A DNA stretch of 45,480 nucleotides from Candidatus Parabeggiatoa sp. nov. 2 (GCA_002085445.1 NBMI01000048.1:1-45480), one strand, 5' to 3'. Counted from the stretch's first letter, positions 7,957 to 17,664 are shown. Made by a program: numbers and translations. The notes: generated from the sequence alone by a model not told the origin.

Positions 7957-9614
7957 TTATTTGATACGATAGAGAACATTCGCAACGTCACCAGTGACGT
8001 AGATAACACCCGAAGGATCAACCGCTACGTCGTTAAAAATATAGGTAGATGGCGTATTGGGGATGGCTTCACCACCCAATTCAAGTCCTTCTACTACTGT
8101 ACTCACTTTACCCGTCTTTGGAGCAATGCGTGATAGACGACCGGCCCCGGTTTCAACGACCAACAGTTTTCCGTCTGGCTCGACAGCGATACCTTCAGGA
8201 AACGACAGTTCTGTAGCTACCTCAATGGGGGCCGAGAGCGGCACCCCATCGCTTACAATCTGTAGCACTTTGCCACTGGCCCATTCGCTGAGCCACAAGT
8301 TACCGTCTTTGGCAGCGAGTCCTATCGGCATTTCGAGTCCGTGGGTAGCATCTGCCAGCGTGATACGCTCAGTGGCATTTACCAAAATCACCCGCGGCTT
8401 CTTATGATCTGCTCCTAGTTCAATGACAACAAGATCGTTTTGAAATCGGATCGCATTGAGCGGCACAGCAAAGTCCTTATATTCTTCCAGCACCTCGCGA
8501 GTCTTCGGATTCCAAACCTGTACAATGGAGAACAACCATGATGACAACACGAAGTTATCACCATCGGGTGAAATCGTCATTGGGCTTGTGAGTCCGCCCG
8601 GCAAGAGATCATCCCGCTCAACGCTCCTTTCTTCACCAGTTTGTCCATCGAACTCGATAAGGCTAAATACGTCAGCTACAAAAACGGACACGCCATCAGC
8701 ACGAGGCTGCACCGAAACCCCGCCGGGCGCGATCATACCAGCGGGTACCACTGTTCGCGTACTCCCATTGGAAAGAATTTCGACAATAGAGCCATCATGG
8801 GAATTTGACACAAAAAGGCGATCATCAGAATCAAAGGCAAGGTTATCTATTCCAAACGTCGTTTGGCCAATAACTTCTTTACTACCTGTCTGTCGGTCAA
8901 TGCGGAATATTTCGCCCGTTGGAACGTCACCCGAGTACATACGCCCCTGCGAGTCGAACTTCACAGTGGCCGGGACTTGAAAGCCTTCAGCGATAACGGT
9001 GGTAGTTCCTTGCTCGACATCCACGCTGACTATTTGGCCCTTGGCTATGTACGGCGCATATAATAACCCATCTGGCCCAAAAGCCATGCCGTTTAGGGCC
9101 ATATTTTTATCAATGAGGCGAGGTGGCGCAACCATATTTGGATCGAGTTCGTACAAACCACTGTCAAAGAAATTTAAGGCGACGAACAGACGGCCATCGT
9201 CGGAAAAGGTGATGGGGTTAACGAAGGGGGGCAAAAACTGGCCTGTCTTAATACCCTCTGGCGAAAGTCGGCCTATCTCACCGGTGAAAACGGAGGTCCA
9301 GTAAATCAAACCATCAGGCCCAACGATAAGATCGTCTGGCCCTTCCACACCCTGTTCAGTACCAAACGTTTTGAGTATCTCACCCGTTTCCCGATCCACA
9401 CGATAAATTTTGCGGCTGACAATACTCGCGATGTATAACTGGTTATCACTGTCAAAAATGATACCGTTAGAGCCACCGTGAATGGGTGAACCTTGCACCA
9501 AAACCGTTGCTTTAACGTCTGGTGAGTCGGAATCATATAACGAGTCTTCGCAACCAAAGACAATAAGCCCAACGTGGCTAGCACTGGGAAATAGAAGCGT
9601 TTTTTCATTGGCAT
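7957..9614 (-). pseudogene. NHL/SMP-30-like beta-propeller lipoprotein with frameshifted signal peptide
   Basis: The long frame (514 residues from 9501) is a string of ~45-residue blades with NHL/SMP-30-type signatures: DNQLYIAS, GPDGLIYWTSVF, FGPDGLLYAPYIAKG, DSQGRMYSGDVPTGEIFRID, VEPDGKLLVVETGAG, VDPSGVIYVTGD. This fold is shared by gluconolactonase-like and streptogramin lyase-like proteins; the substrate cannot be read from sequence. The true start is upstream: ATG at 9614 or 9608 after GGTAGGAAA gives MKKRFYFPVLATLG. Then, after a one-base shift at the GGG run (9568-9570), GLIVFGCEDSLYDSD follows, a textbook lipobox with Cys. One more G would restore a single lipoprotein of about 550 residues anchored in a membrane. 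So this is either a freshly broken gene or a one-base sequence error. No operon partner. Confidence 0.8.
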
Positions 9615-9690
9615 GTTTCCTACCTTATTTTGGTCATTTTGAATAAATTAGGCGCGTATTTTTGGTCTGTCATGCTCCTATTCGTTGCCT

Positions 9691-9966
9691 TGGACTTAAC
9701 ATTCAAAAATCACGACTTGTTTAGGACTACCCGCTCAATGACAGGGCGTGATGCTCCCGAAACGGCGCGTCAATTCGGGAGCCACCCAAAGCCTTGCACC
9801 CACGCGCACAAATCGGCCACTGGTAGGCGGTGCTTATTCTCGCAAAGCTTTCTCCTGAAGCGTTCAAAAGTGAATAGTAGAGCGAAATAGGGCAGGCTTC
9901 AAATTCAAAGGTTTTAAAATGACAACATGACCCCCAAAAGGGCCGTTTTACAAAGCTAAAGCTTTG
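9691..9966. repeat. Dispersed repeat TGGACTTAACATTC, copy 3 (right flank of lipoprotein gene)
   Basis: Full-length copy in the same orientation as 7174-7432. It fills most of the gap between the lipoprotein gene start and the end of prfC; nothing else is seen there. Confidence 0.7.
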
Positions 9967-9981
9967 TATTCCAACTCTTAT

Positions 9982-11565
9982 TTAATGTTCGCGGGTTGCA
10001 AAAAAACTTATATCAGGCCAACGTTCTTCTGTCAATGATAAATTAACCTTTGTGGGTGCAATATAGGTTAGATTATCAGCCCCATCTAAGGCGAGGTTAC
10101 TAAACGCTTTTCTTTTAAACTCTTCGAGTTTTTTGTCATCATCACAATTCACCCATCGAGCGGTGGCAACTTGCACCGCTTCAAAACGACACTCCACTCC
10201 ATATTCATTTTTTAAGCGCCAATTTACCACATCAAATTGCAATATGCCCACCGCGCCCAAAATCAAATCATTATTACTTAATGGGCGGAATAATTGCGTC
10301 GCGCCTTCTTCACTGAGTTGCTGTAGGCCTTTTAACAGCGCCTTCATTCGCAACGGATCACGTAAACGGGCGCGGCGGAAAATTTCGGGCGCAAAATGGG
10401 GAATGCCGGTAAATTTCAACTCTTCGCCTTGGCTAAAAGCGTCGCCGATTTGAATGGTGCCGTGATTGTGCAAACCGATAATATCGCCCGGCCAAGCTTC
10501 CTCGGCATGTTCGCGTTCTCCCGCCATAAAAGTCAAAGCGTTAGCAACTTGCACATCCCGATTTAAACGCAGATGGCGCATTTTCATACCCTTACTATAT
10601 TGCCCAGAGCAGACGCGCAAAAAGGCAATACGATCACGGTGGGCCGGATCCATATTGGCTTGAATCTTAAACACAAAGCCCGAAAACTTTTCTTCATCGG
10701 GCGCAACGGTACGAGTAATGGTTGGGCGCGGCTGTGGCGGTGGTGCAGACTGAATAAAACTATCCAGCAAGGCCTTGATTCCAAAATTATTTAAGGCCGA
10801 ACCAAAAAACACCGGCGTTAATTCACTCGCTAAAAATTCCTCCAAATCAAAGGAATGACTGGCCCCCTGCACCAATTCAATTTCTTCTTTTAACTCATCA
10901 AGGGTAGTTTGCCCCAATTCGGCCACCAGTTGTGGGTCATCAAGATTGGTATAATGTTTTCCTTCACTGGCTATCGCGCCCTTGCCATGCTCAAATAAAG
11001 TCACACTGTCTTTTAAAAAATGATAAATGCCTTTAAAATACTTGCCCATGCCGATAGGCCAGGTGATAGGCGCACAGCGAATTTTGAGGACACTTTCAAT
11101 TTCATCCAATAAATCAATCGGTTCGCGGCCATCCCTATCCAATTTATTGATAAAGGTTAAAATCGGCGTATCGCGTAGTCGGCACACATCCATTAATTTA
11201 ATGGTGCGTTCCTCGACACCTTTTGCTGAATCAATCACCATTAAGGCCGAATCGACGGCCGTGAGCGTGCGATAAGTGTCTTCTGAAAAATCCTCGTGCC
11301 CGGGCGTATCTAATAAATTAATAATGATGCCTTGATAAGGAAATTGCATCACCGATGACGTGACCGAAATACCGCGTTGTTTTTCCAACTCCATCCAATC
11401 GGAGGTGGCATGACGGGCCGCTTTACGGCCTTTGACGGTGCCGGCTAATTTAATCGCGCCACCAAATAGAAGAAGTTTTTCAGTCACCGTGGTTTTACCC
11501 GCGTCGGGGTGAGAAATAATGGCAAAAGTACGGCGTTTTGCGGTTTCTGTGGAGAGTTTAGACAT
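9982..11565 (-). CDS. prfC: Peptide chain release factor 3 (RF3)
   Basis: 527 residues against 529 in E. coli. RF3 is a translational GTPase that recycles RF1/RF2 from the ribosome after peptide release. Motifs: G1 P-loop SHPDAGKTT (residues 18-26), G2 region [10 protein letters not shown]3 DTPGHEDF, G4 [10 protein letters not shown] (the RF3-typical continuation), and the C-terminal block GVLQF-type [22 protein letters not shown]. Start ATG at 11565 has no clear Shine-Dalgarno; the next bases upstream are AT-rich. It is a single gene facing left, with a hairpin of the ACAAAGCTTTAGCTTTGT type just past its stop that lacks a T-run. Function certain by family; nothing odd in the sequence. Confidence 0.97.
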   Translation of the reverse strand: MSKLSTETAKRRTFAIISHPDAGKTTVTEKLLLFGGAIKLAGTVKGRKAARHATSDWMELEKQRGISVTSSVMQFPYQGIIINLLDTPGHEDFSEDTYRTLTAVDSALMVIDSAKGVEERTIKLMDVCRLRDTPILTFINKLDRDGREPIDLLDEIESVLKIRCAPITWPIGMGKYFKGIYHFLKDSVTLFEHGKGAIASEGKHYTNLDDPQLVAELGQTTLDELKEEIELVQGASHSFDLEEFLASELTPVFFGSALNNFGIKALLDSFIQSAPPPQPRPTITRTVAPDEEKFSGFVFKIQANMDPAHRDRIAFLRVCSGQYSKGMKMRHLRLNRDVQVANALTFMAGEREHAEEAWPGDIIGLHNHGTIQIGDAFSQGEELKFTGIPHFAPEIFRRARLRDPLRMKALLKGLQQLSEEGATQLFRPLSNNDLILGAVGILQFDVVNWRLKNEYGVECRFEAVQVATARWVNCDDDKKLEEFKRKAFSNLALDGADNLTYIAPTKVNLSLTEERWPDISFFATREH

Positions 11566-11700
11566 AGCGTGATTTTATATAGTGAGGATCAACGAATTGG
11601 TGAACCGAATGGAAGCTTTGCAAAATAAACTAATTTTTCTGTGGGTTTTCTAACGGCCCTGTGTCAATGTTTAAGGACTTTTCCAAAATATTCAACTTGT

Positions 11701-11968
11701 TATACTGCACACGGTTAAGATTTGGACTTTTTACACACCCCTAACCTCGGAAAAGAGGGAAATAAAATCGTGGTAATGCTAATTAAGAATGAAAAATTAA
11801 AAATGAAGAATGAACAAAGACATATAAAATCACTTTCAATCAAGAAGTTTTATAATTCATTGATTTTTTCTGATTCAATTCAACCTTTAATTTGCATTGC
11901 TAACTCACATTGATAGAGGATATGCAAGGGGTGTGTTAAAAGTTAAGTTTTTTGCCGCGCAAAGTATA
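11701..11968. mobile_element. MITE-like element, family 2, with a family-4 repeat nested inside
   Basis: Left end TATACTGCACACGGTTAAG, right end reverse complement TATACTTTGCGCGGCAAA, with ACACACCCCTAACC and GATGCAAGGGGTGTG-like blocks of family 2. Positions 11791-11900 are a different repeat (family 4, see 13584 and 38713), so one element appears to have landed in the other. Confidence 0.55.
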
Positions 11969-12048
11969 GGAACTTTTCCAAAAATAACAGGCCCTTTACG
12001 TCTTGAGATAAATGTCAAGGCGTTAAGCTTAACTCTGCTAAAGCAGAC

Positions 12049-12452
12049 TAAACACTGACGTGATGTAGTAGTACCCTTTAGGGTACTTTCGCTTTTAGCC
12101 AATCGCTTTAGCTATTGGCTTTTGGAGTGGACTAAACTCTGACGTGATGTCAGTACCCTTTAGGGTACTTTCGCTTTTAGCCAATCGCTTTAGCTATTGG
12201 CTTTTGGAGTGGACTAAGCTCTGACGCAATGTCAATACCTTTTAGGGTACTTTCGCTTTTAGCCAATCGCTTTAGCTATTGGCTTTTGGAGCGGACTAAA
12301 CTCTGGCGTGATGTCAGTACCCTTTAGGGTACTTTCGCTTTTAGCCAATTGCTTTAGCTATTGGCTTTTGGAGCGGACTAAACTCTGACGTGATGTCAGT
12401 ACCCTTTAGGGTACTTTCGCTTTTAGCCAATTGCTTTAGCTATTGGCTTTTG
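12049..12452. repeat. 82-bp tandem repeat array, five units
   Basis: The landmark GTACCCTTTAGGGTAC recurs at 12071, 12153, 12235 (two substitutions), 12317 and 12399, exactly 82 bp apart. Each unit holds two palindromes: GTACCCTTTAGGGTAC and AGCCAATCGCTTTAGCTATTGGCT-type (AGCCAAT arms). The direct-repeat remainder is GGACTAAACTCTGACGTGATG. In two units the second palindrome has an ATCG-to-ATTG change. No gene inside. Function unknown; could be a protein-binding array, a recombination product or transcribed hairpins. Confidence 0.85.
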
Positions 12453-12561
12453 GGGTGTATTATTTTTATCTTGGTGCTTATAAACTTCCAAGGTTTGCCA
12501 AACCTCAGAGGTTTATGCCCGAAAAACATCACCAATGACCAATGACCAATGACCAATATTT

Positions 12562-13272
12562 ATGACTAATACTAATAACAAAATCGCGCTAGTCACGGGC
12601 GCAAACCGAGGTATAGGCCTAGAAGCGTGCAGACAACTCGCAAAACTCGGTATCACTGTGATACTCAGTAGCCGTGACAGTGCTAAAGGTGAACAATCCA
12701 AACAACAACTTGAAAAACAAGGAATAAATGTCATATTTCATCAACTAGACGTAACAAATGAAGACAGTCTCAAGCACATGGAAACCTTTGTCCGCGAACA
12801 GTATGGACGCTTAGACATTTTAGTCAACAACGCCGGGATATTTCCGGGTAAAATGGACAATGCCTTGAGCAGCACCGTGGACACGTTACGCGCAGCGATG
12901 GAAACCAATTTATACGGCCCCTTCCACCTCTGTCAAACATTCATTCCCATGATGATAAAAAACAATTATGGGCGCATAGTCAACATGTCTAGCGGCATGG
13001 GACAATTGAGTGATATGAATGGCGGTTGTCCGGCCTACCGGACATCCAAAACTGCCTTGAATGCCTTGACGCGATTATTTGCTGATGAACTCAAAGACAC
13101 TAATGTCCTCATTAACTCAATGTGTCCGGGCTGGGTGCGTACCGATATGGGCGGCCCCAATGCCACCCGCAATGTTGAAGAAGGCACAGACACCATCAGA
13201 TGGTTAGCCACATTGCCTGATGGTGGGCCGTCGGGCGGATTTTTCCGTGATCGTCAGCTGATTCCTTGGTAA
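12562..13272 (+). CDS. Short-chain dehydrogenase/reductase (carbonyl reductase-like)
   Basis: 236 residues, one Rossmann domain of the classical SDR family. NAD(P)-binding TGANRGIG near the N-terminus, NNAG motif, catalytic Ser in MSSGMG and the YxxxK pair in YRTSK. The tail after the active site (WVRTDMGGPNA, then GGPSGGFFRDRQLIPW) matches carbonyl reductase-like SDRs that reduce small aldehydes and ketones; the substrate cannot be read. The residue after TGANRGIG and the basic SSRD at the end of beta-2 favour NADPH. No Shine-Dalgarno: the start at 12562 is directly preceded by four TGACCAA-type repeats. No partners in the same unit. Confidence 0.9.
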   Translation: MTNTNNKIALVTGANRGIGLEACRQLAKLGITVILSSRDSAKGEQSKQQLEKQGINVIFHQLDVTNEDSLKHMETFVREQYGRLDILVNNAGIFPGKMDNALSSTVDTLRAAMETNLYGPFHLCQTFIPMMIKNNYGRIVNMSSGMGQLSDMNGGCPAYRTSKTALNALTRLFADELKDTNVLINSMCPGWVRTDMGGPNATRNVEEGTDTIRWLATLPDGGPSGGFFRDRQLIPW

Positions 13273-13414
13273 TTGGTAATTGGTTATTGGTGATTGGTAA
13301 TTCCATTTTATTCTTAAGCCCATCACTTTTCACTCCCTTTGCCTGTTGCTTATGATACGAGTCGTACTTCAAAACCGTGAAAATAAATTGAATCTCGTAC
13401 TCGTAGTGGTGGAG

Positions 13415-13530
13415 TCAATGCCATTAAATTAAGAATAAATCCATACAGGTGTTTTTTCTTGCCGGCCCCAAAATACGACGATGGTGGGCAACACAAAAGA
13501 ACGTTTTTAGGCTTAACTTAATGGCATTGA
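13415..13530. mobile_element. MITE-like element, family 3, with 9-bp target duplication
   Basis: Left end TCAATGCCATTAAATTAAG, right end reverse complement TCAATGCCATTAAGTTAAG: 18 of 19 bases match. Immediately outside both ends is GTGGTGGAG (13406-13414 and 13531-13539), a perfect 9-bp direct repeat. At 116 bp it is too small to code for anything. A second copy is at 36285. Confidence 0.8.
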
Positions 13531-13583
13531 GTGGTGGAGTGTCTCAGAGATACTGTACTACACATAAGTTGCGTTTTTTACAG

Positions 13584-13739
13584 TGCGAATATCGAGCTGA
13601 AAAATGAAGAATGAACATTTTAGGCTAAAGTTTTGCTCCGCAAAACTTTAGCCTAAAAAAGACTTATAAAATAACTTTCAATCAATACGTTTTTATAAGT
13701 CATTGATTTCAGAAGATGAAATTTAACCCTTAATTCGCA
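13584..13739. mobile_element. MITE-like repeat, family 4
   Basis: Ends TGCGAAT and ATTCGCA. Inside are a GAAAAATGAAGAATGAACA segment and the block GACTTATAAAATAACTTTCA...TTTATAAGTCATTGATTTC, itself an inverted repeat. A GGCTAAAGTTTTGCTCCGCA-type hairpin lies in it. Related copies: 38713-38915 (inverted) and 11791-11900 (partial). Confidence 0.55.
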
Positions 13740-14135
13740 TACAACAAAAATATTTTAACATAACGAGCAGTAATAGTCGCTAAAGCGACTACTACAAACC
13801 AGCGACTACTACAAACCGTCACCAAAAATGATTTATGCGTACCTACTTAATTAATCTATTAATTTTTAATGTTTTAATTTTTCCTTAAAAAAGGATAGCA
13901 TTATGACGAAAGCCGTTTTATGGTTGGCAATAAACGTAGCGGTTCCACACAACTGATGAGGTTGATGAACCTTCATCCTAATATTTTCGTGTCCAACGAA
14001 TCCGATATTGTCTGGATACTGTATCGGTTCCATAATGATTTAGATATCGTGCCCTGTCATTATGATACGCCCGTCGGTATGAATCGGACTCTTGAAAAAT
14101 ACACGGATTCACTTTCCAAAGACAAAACCCCTTTA

Positions 14136-15001
14136 GAGCCTGTTCAAAATCTCGAAAAGCTGTTACAATATTCATTTTTTAACCAACAAGAAGGAAAAGA
14201 AGATGAGAAAGAACTACCCAAGTGATATCAGTCGAGAACAATTTGAAAAAATCCGCTTCCAATTGGAGTCATTTCGGAAGCAAACTAGGCCAAGAATCGT
14301 TTATTTATAGGCCATGTTTTCTGTGGAATTTTATATGTCCTAAAAAAGGGTTGTCAATGGCGAATGCTTCCTAGCGATTTTCAGAAATGGAGAACCGTTC
14401 ATGAATATTTTAGAATTTGGAGCAATAGAAAAGAACGAGAAAATAAAAGCTTATTAGAAACATTGCTCACTGAAATAGTTGGTTATTTCCTAATAGATGG
14501 ACGTCAACAGAAAACCAGCTTTGTTATTATTGACGCACAAAGCGTCAAAAATAGCGAGACTGCCGAAGAAAAAGGATATGATGCCGGAAAGAATGTTTCT
14601 GGAATCAAACGACACATTGCGGTTGATACTCAAGGTCTTCCTCATGCAATTCATTTAACGAAAGCTAATATTAGTGATCGAGAAGGTGCTTTGGAAGCTT
14701 TTAAAAGTGCTTCTAGTTTCCTTTCTAATGTAGTTAATGTCTTAGCAGATGGAGGTTATACCTGCAAAAATGTTTCTTCTAAAGTTAAAGAAATATTAGG
14801 TTCAGATGTATAAATAGCTAAACGAAATGAACTTCACACTTTTGAAGTCATTCCAAAAAGATGGGTTGTCGAACGTTCATTTGCTTGGTTAGATAAATGC
14901 AGACGGCTTTGGAAGAATTGTGAACGAAAACTCGAAACTTCTCTTCAAATGGTCGCTCTTGCTTTTTTCTCTCTTCTCCTCAAAAGATATTGAACAGGCT
15001 C
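14136..15001 (+). mobile_element. IS5-family (IS1031-like) insertion sequence, 866 bp, decayed
   Basis: Imperfect terminal inverted repeats: left GAGCCTGTTCAAAATCTCG, right reverse complement GAGCCTGTTCAATATCTTT. It is flanked by TTA on both sides (14133-14135 and 15002-15004), which fits the 3-bp TNA target of the IS1031 subgroup of IS5. The insertion lies inside the sulfotransferase gene in the same orientation. Confidence 0.88.
14203..14993 (+). pseudogene. IS5/IS1031-type DDE transposase, inactivated
   Basis: ATG at 14203 (after AAGGAAAAGAAG) starts MRKNYPSDISREQFEKIR, the usual N-terminus of this family. The frame ends early at TAG 14308. The correct continuation is in another frame (HVFCGILYVLKKGCQWRMLP, then PSDFQKWRTVHEYF) and contains the catalytic residues: IIDAQSVKNSE (first Asp), LADGGYT (second Asp) and [15 protein letters not shown] (Glu). 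An in-frame TAA at 14811, where CAA (Gln) would be one base change away, breaks it again. Restored length is about 260 residues. One frameshift and one nonsense codon mean it cannot transpose itself. Confidence 0.85.
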
Positions 15002-15704
15002 TTAGAAAATTTTGTCATCCTCCAAAAATCCATTATGGAAAATGGGGTTGGCAAAATCAAACCCGTACACAAAGAAAATCTCCTGTGGGGATAGGCGATC
15101 AAAAACCCTTTCAACAGATCGAGCCAGAAATTGTGCCCTTCTTAAAAGAACATTTTCAGGGCTTCGAATTTATTCATCTGATTCGACACCCATTTCCTGT
15201 TGTCAGAAGTGCAACATTTTTCCCAGCAGATGAACTGTTGTGGAAAAATATGCCAGAAGAATAAATTCTCAGACTTTGGACCCTGCATGAAAACGGGGTT
15301 CAACTTGAAAAACCTAAAAATGAAGTGCCCATGCTTGATGTCAAATACGAAGACATTATTAGTCAGACTCAACATGAAATGGCAAGGATATTTTATTTTT
15401 TGGAAGTGGAGTATGATCAGGCGATTCTTAAAGAAGCCAGAAGAATCAGACGTAGCATAATTAAATTACATCCAAGGCTTCCTTGTCCGCCAGAAACCCA
15501 AGCCATTCTGTCTCAATACGATTATAAAACAAAATCGTTCTGGTTATAAAAACCGTTATACATCAAGACTTTTAATTTTTTTAGAAAAGTTAAAAGAAAA
15601 GTGATGGGGACTTGGTAGCTGGTTGAGTGGCACGTTATGGGCGTATGTTCCTCCAAAAAATACAAAAAAACCACACCCTACCCCCCTTTCAAGAGGGAAC
15701 TTAA

Positions 15705-15930
15705 CCATTGCAAAGGTGGGCTAGGTGAGCTTACTTGGTAAGCCAAAAGCCCATAAAGGAAAACCTAACGTTGCAAAGGTGGGCTAGGTAGGCTCTTTTT
15801 AAAAAGAACGTTGCAAAGGTGGGCTAGGTGGGCTTTTTTGGAAAGCCAAAAGCCCATAAAGGAAAACTTAACGTTGCAAAGGTAGGCTAGGTGGGCTTTC
15901 TTGGAAAGCCAAAAGCTCATAAAGGAAAGC
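15705..15930. repeat. Tandem repeat, about four units of 40-64 bp
   Basis: Units share GTTGCAAAGGTGGGCTAGGTGGGCTT and, except for the shortened second one, GGAAAGCCAAAAGCCCATAAAGG. Each full unit can form a hairpin (GGCTTTC/GAAAGCC type). They lie right behind the stop of the flippase gene on the opposite strand and may supply transcription-end hairpins, though without T-runs. Confidence 0.75.
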
Positions 15931-15941
15931 TTGCGAATTAA

Positions 15942-17330
15942 TTAATTCATCCACCAAAGCAGTCCAATGACGACAACAGAACTTCCAAACGCCACCGCAT
16001 CTAAAAAAGGTAACCATACGCCGTAAGGACGAATAAGGTACGCTAACACAGGATAGTAAAGCCAATCAGTCAGTGCCATACCCACAACAAAACCAGGCAC
16101 CCCCGCTAAAATTGCACCAACACTCATACTCGCAATCTGTAAACAAAGGATAATTGCTGTACCGATCATATGCCGAAAAGAATTACCTACCGCCAAAAGT
16201 ACGGGCTCTATTGTGGCACGAATGGCGGTTGCGATTGCGCCGGCAGCAAAAATTTGCAGCATCCAGCCCGCGTCTTTGTAGCGATCATCATAGAGAAAGT
16301 CAATAATATGATGTCCCCACAAGATGATTGCCCACAGCGGTGGCAAAAAAAGTGCAAGCAGCACGGCCCTTATCTTGAATGTGCGGGTGCGTAACGCTTT
16401 TGTACTTCGCTCGGCGAGACGGGAGTAAACTGGCAAAAGAACAGTAGAGGACAACTTCATAAGTGCCTCTACTACGAGACGCGACAAATTTTTGGCCAGC
16501 ACAAAAATGCCTAGCATAGTCATGCCCGCAAAGCTGCCGAAAACGAAGATATCAAGGCGAACCGCTAGAAAATACAGCGCGGTACTAATAAATATCCAGC
16601 GACCAAACCGAATAAGTTCGTAGACGGCTTCTTTTTCCCACAGAAACCGCATGGGAACGCCAGAAAGTACCGTATGGCTGGCAACGAGTTTCACGGTGCT
16701 ACCTACAAAGCTACCTAAGACGAGCGCCCAGACAGAGCGAAAATACCAAGCACATACAACCATAACTACAATACTGAGAAATTGGCCGGTCAAGTCGAGG
16801 AAAACCAACTTATTTAAAACCATACGACGATAGTAAACTAACAGCCACGTTGAGTGAAAACCCGATATGATGGCGGTTAGTCCGGCTACCATTGTTATTA
16901 AAACCAGGCTTGGTTCACCGTTGATAAAAGCCAGAGGCCAAGCCAATATAGCAGCCAGCGACGCAAGTATGAATCCGCGAATGACTTGAATACTCCAAGC
17001 TGTGCGTATAAATACAGGCTCTTCGCCACGCGGGTTCTGAATAATATTAGGTCGGAGGCCAACATCAGAGAACATCTGCAGACCCATGAGCAAGGCCCCG
17101 ACAATGCTCATAATGCCAAACACTTCCGGAGTCAACAACCGAGTCAAGACGACATTTCCCCCAAGCCGCAATACCTGCGCCATGCCAAAGCCGAACATGA
17201 CCCAAGCCGAACCCTTGATGGCTAAGCGTTTGAGCGAGATTGGGGAGGCGTTAGGTTTGTTTGGGCCGGCATCGGATGATTCTGTGGGAGCACTGAGCGG
17301 GGATTGTTCTGTGTCTTTGTGCAATGTCAA
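15942..17330 (-). CDS. Polysaccharide export flippase (Wzx/MOP superfamily, WzxC/TuaB-like)
   Basis: 462 residues, almost all hydrophobic helices (about 12-14 membrane segments), of the Polysacc_synt type. The N-terminal SLKRLAIKGSAWVMFGFGMA, then LTRLLTPEVFGIMSIV and DVGLRPNIIQ, are the family signature: a first helix starting with KGSxW, the TPxxFGxM turn, and the DxGL motif. Such proteins flip lipid-linked oligosaccharides across the inner membrane for capsule, exopolysaccharide or O-antigen assembly. The start is TTG at 17330, supported by GAGGAG eight bases upstream. A ~45-residue hydrophilic lead (rich in Ser, Pro, Asn) precedes the first helix. No glycosyltransferases are adjacent; the sulfotransferase remnant is the only possible polysaccharide-modifying neighbour. 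Confidence 0.9.
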   Translation of the reverse strand: MTLHKDTEQSPLSAPTESSDAGPNKPNASPISLKRLAIKGSAWVMFGFGMAQVLRLGGNVVLTRLLTPEVFGIMSIVGALLMGLQMFSDVGLRPNIIQNPRGEEPVFIRTAWSIQVIRGFILASLAAILAWPLAFINGEPSLVLITMVAGLTAIISGFHSTWLLVYYRRMVLNKLVFLDLTGQFLSIVVMVVCAWYFRSVWALVLGSFVGSTVKLVASHTVLSGVPMRFLWEKEAVYELIRFGRWIFISTALYFLAVRLDIFVFGSFAGMTMLGIFVLAKNLSRLVVEALMKLSSTVLLPVYSRLAERSTKALRTRTFKIRAVLLALFLPPLWAIILWGHHIIDFLYDDRYKDAGWMLQIFAAGAIATAIRATIEPVLLAVGNSFRHMIGTAIILCLQIASMSVGAILAGVPGFVVGMALTDWLYYPVLAYLIRPYGVWLPFLDAVAFGSSVVVIGLLWWMN

Positions 17331-17344
17331 GGTTGAATCTCCTC

Positions 17345-17664
17345 AAGTGAGAGCGAGCGCGTTTTTCTAGGTAACTCATCGTCGGATAGCAGTTCGTTTG
17401 ACAATAGACATTATTGGAAATAATATTCGATTAATTTCATTTAAAATTAATCAGTTATCAACATAATACTTTTTATTTATAATAAGATTGATTTGTTAAA
17501 TTTTTATTATTTTGACAGCTTAAATAAAAATAATAAAAAATACAGATAAAAATAAATTTATATTGGGGTTAAAATGGCAAAAAATTGCGATGCAAATTTA
17601 TTTCAAAAATTTCACTTTCAAAAACATTTTTATAATCAAACCTTGGTTTCTAATACCTAGCGCC
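17345..17664. other. AT-rich intergenic region
   Basis: Very AT-rich (17400-17640), no reading frame or repeat of the window's families. It may hold the flippase promoter on the minus strand, but no clear -35/-10 pair stands out. Confidence 0.4.

Larger units (their letters stand above)
13903..15549 (+). pseudogene. Sulfotransferase-like gene, split by an insertion sequence and frameshifted
   Basis: ATG at 13903 follows AAGGA. It would read MTKAV, then with one extra T in the TTTT run at 13916-13919 FMVGNKRSGSTQLMRLMNLH, the 5'-phosphosulfate-binding loop of PAPS sulfotransferases. The frame continues to 14135, where an insertion sequence enters. It resumes at 15002 (LRKFCHPPKIHYGKWGWQN, IGDQKPFQ, FIHLIRHPFPVVRSATFF, the family's Arg-His-Pro region). 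It meets an in-frame TAA at 15262 and then continues in the same frame to 15549 (MLDVKYEDIIS, CPPETQAILSQYDY). Restored length is about 260 residues, normal for a single-domain cytosolic enzyme. Three lesions show the gene is dead unless some are sequence errors. The flippase nearby suggests a past role in sulfated polysaccharide, but this is inference. Confidence 0.8.

Noticed and set aside
12049..12452. Possible CRISPR array of 82-bp period
   Set aside because: The whole unit repeats, including the part that would be the spacer.
14920..15264. Separate hypothetical gene spanning the right end of the IS
   Set aside because: It is the tail of the transposase DNA in another frame joined to the second part of the sulfotransferase.
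5549..15549. Stop-codon reassignment (TAA read as Gln) because several frames have in-frame TAA where CAA would fit
   Set aside because: Intact genes such as prfC and the hybrid kinase end with TAA, and the affected frames also carry frameshifts, so pseudogenes explain it better.
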